A stretch of DNA of 64,000 bases from Rubrobacter_A sp965214435 (GTDB lineage: Bacteria > Actinomycetota > Rubrobacteria > Rubrobacterales > Rubrobacteraceae): positions 682,001 to 746,000 of the forward strand of contig OZ243960.1 in the NCBI GenBank assembly GCA_965214435.1. Direction: 5' to 3'. The translations under genes and the position numbers were made by a program. This document shows, piece after piece, positions 15,985 to 23,819 of this stretch. The first letter of the stretch is position 1, and every line of letters starts with the position of its first letter. The notes under the pieces were generated by a model that saw only the letters and a list, made by a program, of their open reading frames with translations, had not been told where the DNA came from and ran no database searches.

Positions 15985-17661
15985 CTACGCCCGGAAGTGG
16001 AGGATTCCCCAGGTGAGGTGGCCGTTGCGGCCACCGTCTACCCAGTGGCCGAGGCCCTTTTTCATCCGCTCCAGGTACTCAGTGCTGACCACGCTAGATA
16101 TCTCGTGCTCCCGGCGGACGGTCTCGTCGAGGACGCGGGCGTAATGGTTCGGGAGCTGCTCGGCGTGCTCCTCGAAACCGGCGTCCTCCAGACCCAAGCG
16201 CCGGGTCTCTTCCCGGTAGAAACCGGGCGAACCCAGAGTTTCAAGGTGGATGCGGTCCAGGATCGGCTGTAGCACGCCCTCGGGGCAGTTGTCCGTCTGC
16301 ATCGGGTCGGTAAAGATAAACTCGCCGCCGGGCTTTAGTACCCGGGCGACCTCTTCGAGGACTTTTACGCGGGCGCCGCTGTGCAGGATGGCGTCCTGGG
16401 ACCAGACGACGTCAAAGGCATTATCCGAGTAAGGAAGGTCCTCGAAGCTCGCGTCTACCACCTCGATCAGGTGGTCCACCCCCTGCTCCCGGTTCATCTG
16501 CCGGTCACGGTCGTTCTCGACCTCGCTCAAGTTGAGCGCCACGACCTCGCAGCCGTAGGTTTTCGCCAGGTACCGCGCCGACCCGCCGTAACCCGCCCCG
16601 ATGTCCAACACTCGGGTCTCGGGACCTATTGCCTCAAGCTTTGAAGCCATCTGCTCGACGGTCCGGCGGCTCGCGTCGAAGATCTCCTCGTTCTCGGACC
16701 GGTACATGCCGACGTGGATGTCTTCCCCGCCCCAGATGGTGAAGTAGAAGTTGTCCGCGTCATCGGAGTTGTAGTAGTTCCGGGCGGTATTGACCGCGCC
16801 CGAGTAGTTACCTCTCACCTCTGTGTTCTCCTCCCCCTCGTCTTCGATGTACAACTTTTCGGCGACGTGGATAAAAAAGTCCGGCTCGCCCTCGGCGTAG
16901 GTCTCTTGGAAGTCGCCGTAGGTCGCTATCTGCTGGAAGCCGACCTCGCTCATGAGGCGGCGAGCGTACTCCTTGCGCAGCGGGAACATGTTCAGGTAGT
17001 AGATGGAGTCGTCCGGGAAGCTGTACCGGAAGCGGGCGAGCCCCTCGTCGACGTACTCGGGCTCGACGTTCACCGCGTCGCCGCAGTAGTAGTAAGTATG
17101 CTTGCTGGAGTAACCGTGATCCAGGATGGCGTCGTAGTTGCGCTGGTCCAGGATCAGGATTCCATCGTGCTTTAACATCGCGTAGAACTCCGCGAGCGTC
17201 CGGCGCCGGTCCCGCTCGTTGAACAGGTGGGTAAACGAGTTACCGAGGCAGATTATGGCGTCGAAGTCGCCCCGGACGTCCCGGTTTAACCACCGCCAGT
17301 CGGCGTGGACCGTTCGCAGGATGTGTCCCTCGGCTTCGCCGGGCTTACCGCGCTTGAGTCCGTTCTCAAACGCTTTGGCGAGCATCTCGGCGCTGCCGTC
17401 GGCGCTCACTACCTCGAAACCCTCGTTCAAGAGCCGCACCGAGTGGAAGCCCGTGCCCGTGGCGACGTCGAGTATCCTCTTCGCGCCCCGATCCTTGAGG
17501 TGCTGGATAAAGAAATCACCCTCGCTCCTCGCCCGCTGCTCCCAGTCGATAAGCTCGTCCCACTTCTCGACAAAGCTCTGGACGTACTCCATGGTGTAGT
17601 GATCCGTCTCCCGAACCTCGACCGGATCCTCACCAAAAAACTGCTTCGTATGCCTGTCGAT
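15985..17661 (-). CDS. Fused glycine/sarcosine and sarcosine/dimethylglycine N-methyltransferase (glycine betaine synthesis)
   Basis: Two SAM-dependent methyltransferase domains in one chain, for stepwise methylation of glycine to betaine. The N-terminal GSMT half has LDVATGTGFHSVRLL; the C-terminal SDMT half has LDIGAGYGGSARYLA. The first ATG is at 17592. However, the conserved N-terminal block FFGEDPVEVRETDHYT is encoded in frame just upstream of it. No ATG, GTG, TTG or CTG exists between 17593 and the in-frame stop at 17695-17697. A strong GGAGGG (17668-17673) lies 6 bases before an AUC codon at 17659-17661, which I take as the likely start (558 aa, close to family length). ATG 17592 has no clear Shine-Dalgarno. 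A sequencing error is the alternative. Confidence 0.9.
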   Translation of the reverse strand: MDRHTKQFFGEDPVEVRETDHYTMEYVQSFVEKWDELIDWEQRARSEGDFFIQHLKDRGAKRILDVATGTGFHSVRLLNEGFEVVSADGSAEMLAKAFENGLKRGKPGEAEGHILRTVHADWRWLNRDVRGDFDAIICLGNSFTHLFNERDRRRTLAEFYAMLKHDGILILDQRNYDAILDHGYSSKHTYYYCGDAVNVEPEYVDEGLARFRYSFPDDSIYYLNMFPLRKEYARRLMSEVGFQQIATYGDFQETYAEGEPDFFIHVAEKLYIEDEGEENTEVRGNYSGAVNTARNYYNSDDADNFYFTIWGGEDIHVGMYRSENEEIFDASRRTVEQMASKLEAIGPETRVLDIGAGYGGSARYLAKTYGCEVVALNLSEVENDRDRQMNREQGVDHLIEVVDASFEDLPYSDNAFDVVWSQDAILHSGARVKVLEEVARVLKPGGEFIFTDPMQTDNCPEGVLQPILDRIHLETLGSPGFYREETRRLGLEDAGFEEHAEQLPNHYARVLDETVRREHEISSVVSTEYLERMKKGLGHWVDGGRNGHLTWGILHFRA

Positions 17662-17667
17662 GACAGT

Positions 17668-17673
17668 CCCTCC
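17668..17673 (-). promoter_or_regulatory. Shine-Dalgarno that decides the methyltransferase start
   Basis: GGAGGG on the minus strand, 6 bases before AUC (17659-17661) and 3 before GUC (17662-17664). It lies 75 bases upstream of the first ATG, which itself lacks a visible Shine-Dalgarno. Confidence 0.55.
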
Positions 17674-17798
17674 TTCGTTAGCAGAGCGATCATGTTACAA
17701 CGTATCTGGGGAGTTTTCCTCCTATGCAAGATTCGTGAGCCGCGGGAGAGGGTAAATAGCCCCGTTGTTAGTCATTGCAGGCGCCAAAAGGAGCAGAT

Positions 17799-18179
17799 GT
17801 GTCAAAAGAGGTAGCGGACAATTTCATAGAGACACTGTGGAAGCTTGAAGAGGACCGCGAGCTAGAGCCGATAATCGAGATGCACACCGAAGATTGCAGC
17901 GTCGGCAACGTGGCGGTCCCCGGGGAGTTTGAGGGACACGACGGGGCCCGCGAGTTCTGGACCAGCTACCGCAATACCTTTGGCGAGATGAAATCCAGCT
18001 TCCGGAACGTTATCGCCACCGACGGCCGGGCGTCTCTGGAGTGGACCACCGAGGGTACCGAAGACGGGGACACGGTCTCCTACGACGGCGTCTCCATCCT
18101 GGAGATAGACGGCGACAAGGTCTCGCGCTTCCGGGCCTACTTCAACCCCGCCCACCTCTCCCGGCAGGTCGTAGACTAG
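17799..18179 (+). CDS. NTF2/SnoaL-like small protein
   Basis: A 126-residue protein with the pattern of the NTF2-like/SnoaL fold. It has an N-terminal helix (FIETLWKLEE), a buried HTEDCSVGN stretch, the FEGHDGAREFWTSY segment and alternating strands ending in VSRFRAYFNP. Such proteins are isomerases, hydrolases or ligand binders, and no specific activity can be read here. GTG 17799 with AGGAG is the better start than the upstream TTG at 17775. It is divergent from the betaine methyltransferase and 10 bases before malQ. Confidence 0.75.
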   Translation: MSKEVADNFIETLWKLEEDRELEPIIEMHTEDCSVGNVAVPGEFEGHDGAREFWTSYRNTFGEMKSSFRNVIATDGRASLEWTTEGTEDGDTVSYDGVSILEIDGDKVSRFRAYFNPAHLSRQVVD

Positions 18180-18189
18180 TTATAAACCT

Positions 18190-19638
18190 ATGGACCAGCG
18201 CCGCGCCGGTATCCTGCTGCACCCGACCTCTCTGCCCTCGCCCTACGGTATCGGGGAACTGGGCGATGAAGCCTTTGAGTTCATCGAGTTTCTGCGGGAC
18301 GCCGGACAGAAGACCTGGCAGGTACTGCCGCTGAACCCGGCGGACGCCGGCGGCTCACCCTACTCCTCCTCGTCAGCTTTTGCCGGGAACCCGCTGCTCG
18401 TGAGCACCGGGCGGCTCGTCTCCGACGGTCTGCTCCCACTCGTAGAAAAAGAACCCGTCGGACCGGTCGACTACCGGTCCGTGAACTCCCGTAAACCCGC
18501 GCTCTTACGGGAAGCTTATGAAAGAGCGCAGCCCGGGAAAGACTTTGAAAGGTTCCGGGAAGAGAACCGCTACTGGCTCGGGGACTACACGCTGTACCTG
18601 GCGCTCAAAAAGCGTTTCGGCGGGCGGCCGTGGGACGAGTGGGACGGGGAGCTTTCGCGCCGGGAACCGGAGGCGCTAGAGAAAGCGCGCCGGGAATACA
18701 ACGGGGAGATCCGGTTTCATGCGTACGTCCAGTACCTGTTCTCTGAGCACTGGCAGGACGTGAAAACCGCGGCCAACAAGGCCGGGATAGAGGTAATAGG
18801 GGACCTGCCGATCTTTGTCGCCCACGACTCCGCCGACGTGTGGGCCGCGCAGGAGCTTTTTCACCTTGATGCCACAGGCTCTCCAACCGTAGTCGCCGGG
18901 GTCCCGCCGGACTATTTCAGTGCGTCCGGCCAGCTCTGGGGCAACCCGCTCTACGACTGGAGTGCTCTAGCGGCGACCGGCTACGACTGGTGGCTGCGGC
19001 GGCTGCGCTCGGCGCTAACGCTCTACGACACCGTGCGCATCGACCACTTTCGGGGTTTCGAGTCCTACTGGGAGGTGCCGGCCGGAGCCCTGACCGCTGA
19101 AAACGGCCGCTGGGTAGAAGGCCCCGGCAGGAACTTTTTCCGGACGGTCGAAGCCGCCATCGAAGACCCGAGCTTTATAGCCGAAGACCTCGGCGATGTC
19201 GGCCCCGAGGTCGAAGAGTTGCGGCGGGCGGCGGGGTTGCCCGGCATGAAGGTCCTCCAGTTCGCCTTCTCGGGGCCGGAGAGCGACTTTCTGCCCCACA
19301 ACTACCCTAACGAGGACTGGGTCGTCTACACTGGTACCCACGACAACGACACCACCGCCGGCTGGTGGGCTTCCACGTCTCCCGGAGAGCGTACGTTCGC
19401 CCGGCGCTACCTCGGCAGAGAGTATGTTTCCGCAGAGGACTTCGTGCGGCTGGCGTACGCGAGCACCGCCCGTCGGGCCGTCGTCCCGATGCAGGACCAT
19501 CTGGGCTTGGGTTCCGAGGCCCGGATGAACACCCCCGGCACCCCGGGCGGCAACTGGCGCTGGCGGCTCGACCCTTCCGCCCTCGGTCCCGGTCTCTCTA
19601 GAAGGTTGCGCGGCCTCGCCGAACTGTACGGCCGTTAG
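18190..19638 (+). CDS. malQ: 4-alpha-glucanotransferase (amylomaltase)
   Basis: GH77 enzyme that transfers alpha-1,4-glucan segments, used in maltodextrin or glycogen metabolism. At 482 residues it is a typical short bacterial MalQ. Seen are the N-terminal GILLHPTSLPSPYGIGELG, the catalytic nucleophile region TVRIDHFRGFESYW, the acid residue in IAEDLG and the third Asp in YTGTHDNDTT. It starts at ATG 18190 without an obvious Shine-Dalgarno, 10 bases after the NTF2-like gene, so translational coupling is possible. It converges on lepB. Confidence 0.96.
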   Translation: MDQRRAGILLHPTSLPSPYGIGELGDEAFEFIEFLRDAGQKTWQVLPLNPADAGGSPYSSSSAFAGNPLLVSTGRLVSDGLLPLVEKEPVGPVDYRSVNSRKPALLREAYERAQPGKDFERFREENRYWLGDYTLYLALKKRFGGRPWDEWDGELSRREPEALEKARREYNGEIRFHAYVQYLFSEHWQDVKTAANKAGIEVIGDLPIFVAHDSADVWAAQELFHLDATGSPTVVAGVPPDYFSASGQLWGNPLYDWSALAATGYDWWLRRLRSALTLYDTVRIDHFRGFESYWEVPAGALTAENGRWVEGPGRNFFRTVEAAIEDPSFIAEDLGDVGPEVEELRRAAGLPGMKVLQFAFSGPESDFLPHNYPNEDWVVYTGTHDNDTTAGWWASTSPGERTFARRYLGREYVSAEDFVRLAYASTARRAVVPMQDHLGLGSEARMNTPGTPGGNWRWRLDPSALGPGLSRRLRGLAELYGR

Positions 19639-19658
19639 ACCCTGGCTGTACTGTTCGG

Positions 19659-20276
19659 CTACAGCGTGCTCAAGCGGCCCGGCGGCCAGAAACGCAGGAA
19701 CGCTTTGCCGACCAGGTTATCTTCCGGGACGGGCCCGAAAAACCGGGAGTCCTGGGAGTTTGCCCGGTTATCGCCCATCATAAAGTAGCTATTTTCGGGG
19801 ACCGTTCTCGGGCCGAAGGATGAGGTGTCCGGAAACTGTTTATTGACGTAGGGATCTTTCAGGCGTTCACCGTTTATATAGACCGTGCCGCCGCGGACTT
19901 CCACCCTATCACCCGGCAGGCCGATGACGCGTTTGATCAGGTTCTCGTTCTCAACCTCAACGCTCTTGAATACCACGATGTCTCCCCGGTCAGGCTCGGT
20001 GAAATCGTAGATGAACTTGTTCGCCAACACCCGGTCCCCGACCAACAGCGTCGGCACCATGCTCTCCGACGGTATGACGAAAGCCTCCACGATAAACGGC
20101 CGGACAACCCCGAAGACCAGAGCAAACGAGATAGCCAGAATAATAACGAACTCGAGCGGCCCGCCGCCTTTTTTCCGCGCCGGGTTCCCCGCGGGGCGGC
20201 CCTCCTGAACGGCTTCATCTCCGCCCTTAGACTGCCCGGTCTCAAAATCGCCGTCGTAAGAGCCTTTGCCGGTCAT
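19659..20276 (-). CDS. lepB: Signal peptidase I
   Basis: Membrane serine protease that removes signal peptides from exported proteins, 205 residues from ATG 20276. The much longer open frame upstream is antisense shadow from the cation-efflux gene. A polar, charged N-terminus (about 45 residues) is followed by one membrane helix (FVIILAISFALVFGVV). Then come the catalytic Ser box (PSESMVPTL), the general-base Lys in KRVIGLPGD and the GDNRANSQDSR box. Type I, single-pass, as in Gram-positives. Confidence 0.95.
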   Translation of the reverse strand: MTGKGSYDGDFETGQSKGGDEAVQEGRPAGNPARKKGGGPLEFVIILAISFALVFGVVRPFIVEAFVIPSESMVPTLLVGDRVLANKFIYDFTEPDRGDIVVFKSVEVENENLIKRVIGLPGDRVEVRGGTVYINGERLKDPYVNKQFPDTSSFGPRTVPENSYFMMGDNRANSQDSRFFGPVPEDNLVGKAFLRFWPPGRLSTL

Positions 20277-20311
20277 AAGGGCTAAGAATACCGCACTTGA
20301 AAGAGTACCGC

Positions 20312-21223
20312 CTAAGAGTTCGTTCTCTTCAGGCTGCGGTCGTCTTCGAGGTGTATAAGGACGTCCGAGTTCGGCAGTTTCGTCTTGATGCTGTCTTCGA
20401 GGTCGTCGGAGATTTTGTGCGCCTCCCCGAGCGTGGTCTCCGCCCGCAGTTGCAGGTGGAAGTCCACGTGCCGCTGGGAGCCGCTCTTCCGCGCCCGGAG
20501 CTTGTGGAAACCCCGGACCTGGGGGTAACGCCCGGCCTCCTCGCCTATCGTGCGTTCCAGCACCGCGAGCTCCTCTTCGGGCAGGCTCTCGTCGGCGAGC
20601 ACCCGCAGACCGCCCACGACGAGCCGTAAGGCCGTGTACAGGATAGCCACCCCGATAACCGCCGCTATCAGCGGGTCGAGGATCGTCCAGCCGGTCACCC
20701 AGACCGCCACGAGCCCGAGCGCCACCCCCGCGGCCCCCCACACGTCGGTAAAAAGGTTGTACCCTTCGGCTTCCAGAGCCCGGGAGTCGGTCTCGCGGGA
20801 GACCCGGAGCAGCCACCGGGAGACAAAGAAGTTTACTACCGCGGCCACAGCCATCACCCCGATGCCAACCCCGACGAACTCCAGCTCGCCGCCGTAGAAG
20901 ACCCTCTCCACGGAGCTAAAAACCACCCACGACCCGACCCCGAAGAGGACCAGCCCCTCAAAGACGCCGGCCAGGTTCTCGACCCGTCCGTGCCCGTAGT
21001 TGTGGCGCTCGTCCGGCGGCGTATCCGACCGGCGGACGGCGAACAGGGCTACCAGCGAGGCCGCGAGGTCCGTCGCCGAGTGTACCGCCTCCGAGAGCAC
21101 GCTCACGGCACCCGTCAGTATCCCCGCCGCCAGCTTCAACGAGAGCAGCAGGAGGTTTGAGGTGACGGACAGGAGTACCGGACGGATCTTCGGGTCCAGC
21201 GTAGGCTTCAGCCCCTTCTGCAT
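20312..21223 (-). CDS. Cation diffusion facilitator (CDF) efflux protein
   Basis: Proton-coupled exporter of divalent metals such as Zn, Fe or Mn. It has 303 residues with six membrane helices in the first 210 and a cytoplasmic C-terminal domain (RKSGSQRHVDFHLQ, then HKISDDLED), typical of the metal-sensing CDF tail. The helix 2 metal site appears as HSATD in SEAVHSATDLAAS and the helix 5 Asp as FTDVWGA. The metal cannot be inferred with confidence. The gene lies 35 bases before lepB and 5 bases after the TauE-like gene, all on one strand. Confidence 0.93.
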   Translation of the reverse strand: MQKGLKPTLDPKIRPVLLSVTSNLLLLSLKLAAGILTGAVSVLSEAVHSATDLAASLVALFAVRRSDTPPDERHNYGHGRVENLAGVFEGLVLFGVGSWVVFSSVERVFYGGELEFVGVGIGVMAVAAVVNFFVSRWLLRVSRETDSRALEAEGYNLFTDVWGAAGVALGLVAVWVTGWTILDPLIAAVIGVAILYTALRLVVGGLRVLADESLPEEELAVLERTIGEEAGRYPQVRGFHKLRARKSGSQRHVDFHLQLRAETTLGEAHKISDDLEDSIKTKLPNSDVLIHLEDDRSLKRTNS

Positions 21224-21228
21224 GGTGG

Positions 21229-21996
21229 CTAGAGTATACCCGCGGCTTTACCCAAGAATTGCAGAGCCACTATCACCATGAATACCCCGAACGCCCGCCG
21301 GAGCAGCTTGTCCGGCGTGAGGTCCCGGAGCCGGACCCCGAGCCAGGCCCCGGCGATGGCCCCGACGATAAGCGGCGGCAAACTGAGAAGTTCCCCGAAG
21401 CCGGTCAGGATGTAGCCGGTCGCCCCGACGAGCGCGGTAAACAGCACGACCGCGAGGCTGGTCGAAACGGCGGTCTTTGTCCGGACGCCGAAGCCCAGGA
21501 CCATCAGCGGGACCAGCATCACCCCGCCCCCGACCCCGACAAGCCCCGAGATGGCGCCGATGCCGACCCCGGCGGTGAGTGCCAGCGGCGTGGATATCCT
21601 CTTGCCCGCCGCATCCAGCGCCCCTTCCCGGCGGCCGCGGGCGGTCGGGTAGGCCAGAGCCAGGAGTAGCAGGGCGAAAGCGACCTCCACGAGGCGTTCC
21701 GGGGAAATCCGGCTGATAAAAACCCCGATAAGGGAGGCCGGGGCGACCGTGAGCGAGAGTAGCCCGGCCACCGGCCACCGGACCGGGTCCTGGCTGCGGG
21801 CGTTGCGAATGGTCCCCGAGAGCGAGCTGAAAACGATTATGACCAGGCTCGCGGCGACCGCCTCCTGGATACTCCAGCCGGTAGCGTAGACCAGCCCTGG
21901 CACGAAGATGATGCCGCCGCCCACCCCGACGATTCCCGACAGGACCCCTCCGGCGAGGCCGACGAGCAGCAAGATGAGAATCTGTACTAAATCCAC
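21229..21996 (-). CDS. TauE/SafE family anion permease
   Basis: A 255-residue membrane protein with about eight helices and the two GxxGGxxxxPxL repeats of the family (GVGGGIIFVPGLVY near residue 25 and GVGGGVMLVPLMVLG near residue 160). This shows the internal duplication typical of sulfite/sulfoacetate/taurine-related exporters. The substrate is not predictable. It ends 5 bases before the CDF gene, so the two are probably cotranscribed. Confidence 0.92.
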   Translation of the reverse strand: MDLVQILILLLVGLAGGVLSGIVGVGGGIIFVPGLVYATGWSIQEAVAASLVIIVFSSLSGTIRNARSQDPVRWPVAGLLSLTVAPASLIGVFISRISPERLVEVAFALLLLALAYPTARGRREGALDAAGKRISTPLALTAGVGIGAISGLVGVGGGVMLVPLMVLGFGVRTKTAVSTSLAVVLFTALVGATGYILTGFGELLSLPPLIVGAIAGAWLGVRLRDLTPDKLLRRAFGVFMVIVALQFLGKAAGIL

Positions 21997-22034
21997 CGCT
22001 ACATTCTAGACGAACACGGATTCTCTGGCCCTGG

Positions 22035-22814
22035 CTACGACAGGGAAACGTACAGAATGGCGAACAGCCCGACGGCCCACAGGTAGTAGGCGAAGAGTAT
22101 CATCGAGAACCTCCGCGCAAACCCTATAACCAGACGGGCCCCTACGTAGGCCCCGATAAACGCCGCCGCTCCCCCGACCAGAACCGCCCCGCTCCCCGGG
22201 GCCTCGCCGCCGGACGACAGATTCCAGACGCCGGTCAGGACCAGCAGCGGGACGGAGAGGAGGAGGGCGAAGCGGGTCGCGGCTTCGCGGTTCAACCCGA
22301 CCAGGAGGCCGCCCGAGATGGCCGCTCCGGGACGGCTGATCCCCGGCAGCACCGCGAGCGTCTCTAGTAACCCTATGAGCAGCGCCCCGGGCAATCCGAG
22401 ATCCTCTATCGGGCGGGCGCGGCGACCGAGCTCTTCGGCGATGTAGAGCAAGAGCCCGGAGACGAGCAGCAGTACCCCAACCTGACCGAGGTTCTCCGAA
22501 GCCTCCACGGCCACGTTCCTGAAGGGAGTCGAGATCAGGGCCGCCAAGACCGCCGCGGCTGCCAGCAACCCCCCGACCTGCCGTCCGCTGCCCCCGCCGA
22601 AAAACAGCGTCTGCAACAGCCCCCTAAACTCCCTCCAGAGCGCGGCCGGCACCGCGAGCGCCGCCGAGAAAGCGCAGATACCCGCAAACCCGCGGTCGTA
22701 GGGACGGCCGAAGATGACCTCCCCGGCAAGCGCCTGATGCCCGGAGGAACTGACCGGCACAAGCTCCGTAATACCCCCGATAAGCCCGACCACGAGCGCC
22801 TCAAGGAGGCTCAA
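22035..22814 (-). CDS. uppP: Undecaprenyl-diphosphatase (BacA/UppP family)
   Basis: Dephosphorylates undecaprenyl pyrophosphate to recycle the lipid carrier for cell-wall synthesis; also associated with bacitracin resistance. It has 259 residues and about eight helices. The first catalytic motif appears as GGITELVPVSSSGH and the second as PGISRPGAAISGGLL. The usual second motif reads PGxSRSG, so Ser-to-Pro after Arg is a small deviation. The catalytic Glu, Ser/His and Arg are retained. Confidence 0.9.
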   Translation of the reverse strand: MSLLEALVVGLIGGITELVPVSSSGHQALAGEVIFGRPYDRGFAGICAFSAALAVPAALWREFRGLLQTLFFGGGSGRQVGGLLAAAAVLAALISTPFRNVAVEASENLGQVGVLLLVSGLLLYIAEELGRRARPIEDLGLPGALLIGLLETLAVLPGISRPGAAISGGLLVGLNREAATRFALLLSVPLLVLTGVWNLSSGGEAPGSGAVLVGGAAAFIGAYVGARLVIGFARRFSMILFAYYLWAVGLFAILYVSLS

Positions 22815-22949
22815 AGCCTAAACCTTTAGAACTAGCGCCCCGCAGCGTCCGCGCACCGGCAACCGGCGGGTGGCGGGGTTCGCTGTCAGGTGTAGCGCGC
22901 CGGAGAACACCCGCGGAAGCTAGCACCTCCACGGACCAATTTCCAGCAC

Positions 22950-22982
22950 CAGGCTACCGCTGCCGGGCTACCGCTGCCGGGC
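22950..22982. repeat. Short tandem repeat
   Basis: GGCTACCGCTGCCG occurs twice in a row in the gap between uppP and the usp gene. Two copies only, with no spacer structure. No function inferred. Confidence 0.6.
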
Positions 22983-22990
22983 TTTCCAGC

Positions 22991-23431
22991 TTACTGACCG
23001 CGCACGACCATAACCGGGTAGCGGGAGTAGCGCACGATGCCTTCGGCGTCGCTGCCCATCAGCGCCCGTTCCAGGGTACGCTGGCCCTTGCTCCCGACTA
23101 TTATCAGGTCTACGCCCAACTCCTCGCTGAGTTTGATGATCTCGTTGTCCGCCCGCTGCCCCACCCTGAAGTACTGCTCCGTGATCCGCCCGCCAAGAGC
23201 CTCGATCCGGGCGACGATCTCTTCGAGGAAACCTTCCTGCTCCCCGTAGAGTCTCGCGTACTCCGTGTCTGACACCCGGCTGCTTAACACCCACGGCGAT
23301 ATGAGGGCCACGTAGACGACGTGCAACTCAGCCCCGACCTTGTCGGCCATTCCGGCCGCCATCCGGAGCGCCAGTTGCGAGTCTTTAGAGCCGTCTGCAG
23401 CGAGTAGTATCCTCGTAGGCAGCATGTCCAC
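22991..23431 (-). CDS. Universal stress protein UspA family
   Basis: A 146-residue Usp domain from GTG 23431, which has AAGGAG 7 bases upstream; ATG 23425 and 23458 are alternatives. The N-terminal RILLAADGSKDS and the C-terminal ATP-binding loop GSKGQRTLERALMGS (G-2x-G-9x-G/S) are both present, so it belongs to the ATP-binding subgroup. Usp proteins act in starvation and stress tolerance by mechanisms that are often unclear. It is a single-gene unit. Confidence 0.92.
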   Translation of the reverse strand: MDMLPTRILLAADGSKDSQLALRMAAGMADKVGAELHVVYVALISPWVLSSRVSDTEYARLYGEQEGFLEEIVARIEALGGRITEQYFRVGQRADNEIIKLSEELGVDLIIVGSKGQRTLERALMGSDAEGIVRYSRYPVMVVRGQ

Positions 23432-23458
23432 CCTCGTCTCCTTTCTATTAAGCTTCAC

Positions 23459-23819
23459 GCGTGGTAGCGCTTCCCGGAGACCAGCAACGGTTTGCGGGCC
23501 GCACGGCGCAACCCATCATAACCGGTCATCGTGTAAGCTGCTCTCCCGCGAAGTTTTGAAACCGCCGCGTCTCTAATGCGTCTTGTATGCAAAAACTATT
23601 TATGTTTCGGAGGTTGGAGGCGGAATTTAATAAAAATTTAAAGAACTTTTTATAAATTCGCTTTGTTTACGAATGGTATTGCGGTAAGGTTCCTCGAAAG
23701 CTATCTAATGGGTTGGAGGTACGCTTCTCAAGCACGGCAAAGACGTTACGCGCGGCTCTGCCTCATGTGGTGGGTACGCTCCAGTTTAAGAAGAGTAGTC
23801 GAAGAGAAGGAAGTTTATT
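23459..23819. other. Intergenic region with A+T-rich core upstream of the BCCT gene
   Basis: No credible gene. Bases 23585-23665 are strongly A+T-rich (runs such as AATTTAATAAAAATTTAAAG and TTTTTATAAATTC), unlike the surrounding DNA. This is the likely promoter and regulatory region of the transporter gene at 23820, but I cannot assign -35/-10 boxes with confidence. Overlapping open frames here are out-of-frame shadows of the transporter start. Confidence 0.5.

Noticed and set aside
20277..20816. N-terminal 180-codon extension of the signal peptidase frame
   Set aside because: It lies opposite or within the cation-efflux gene, is Arg/Gly/Pro-rich low complexity, and a proper start exists at 20276.
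22950..22982. Possible CRISPR-like repeat
   Set aside because: Only two directly adjacent copies of a 14-base unit, with no spacers and no cas genes anywhere in the window.
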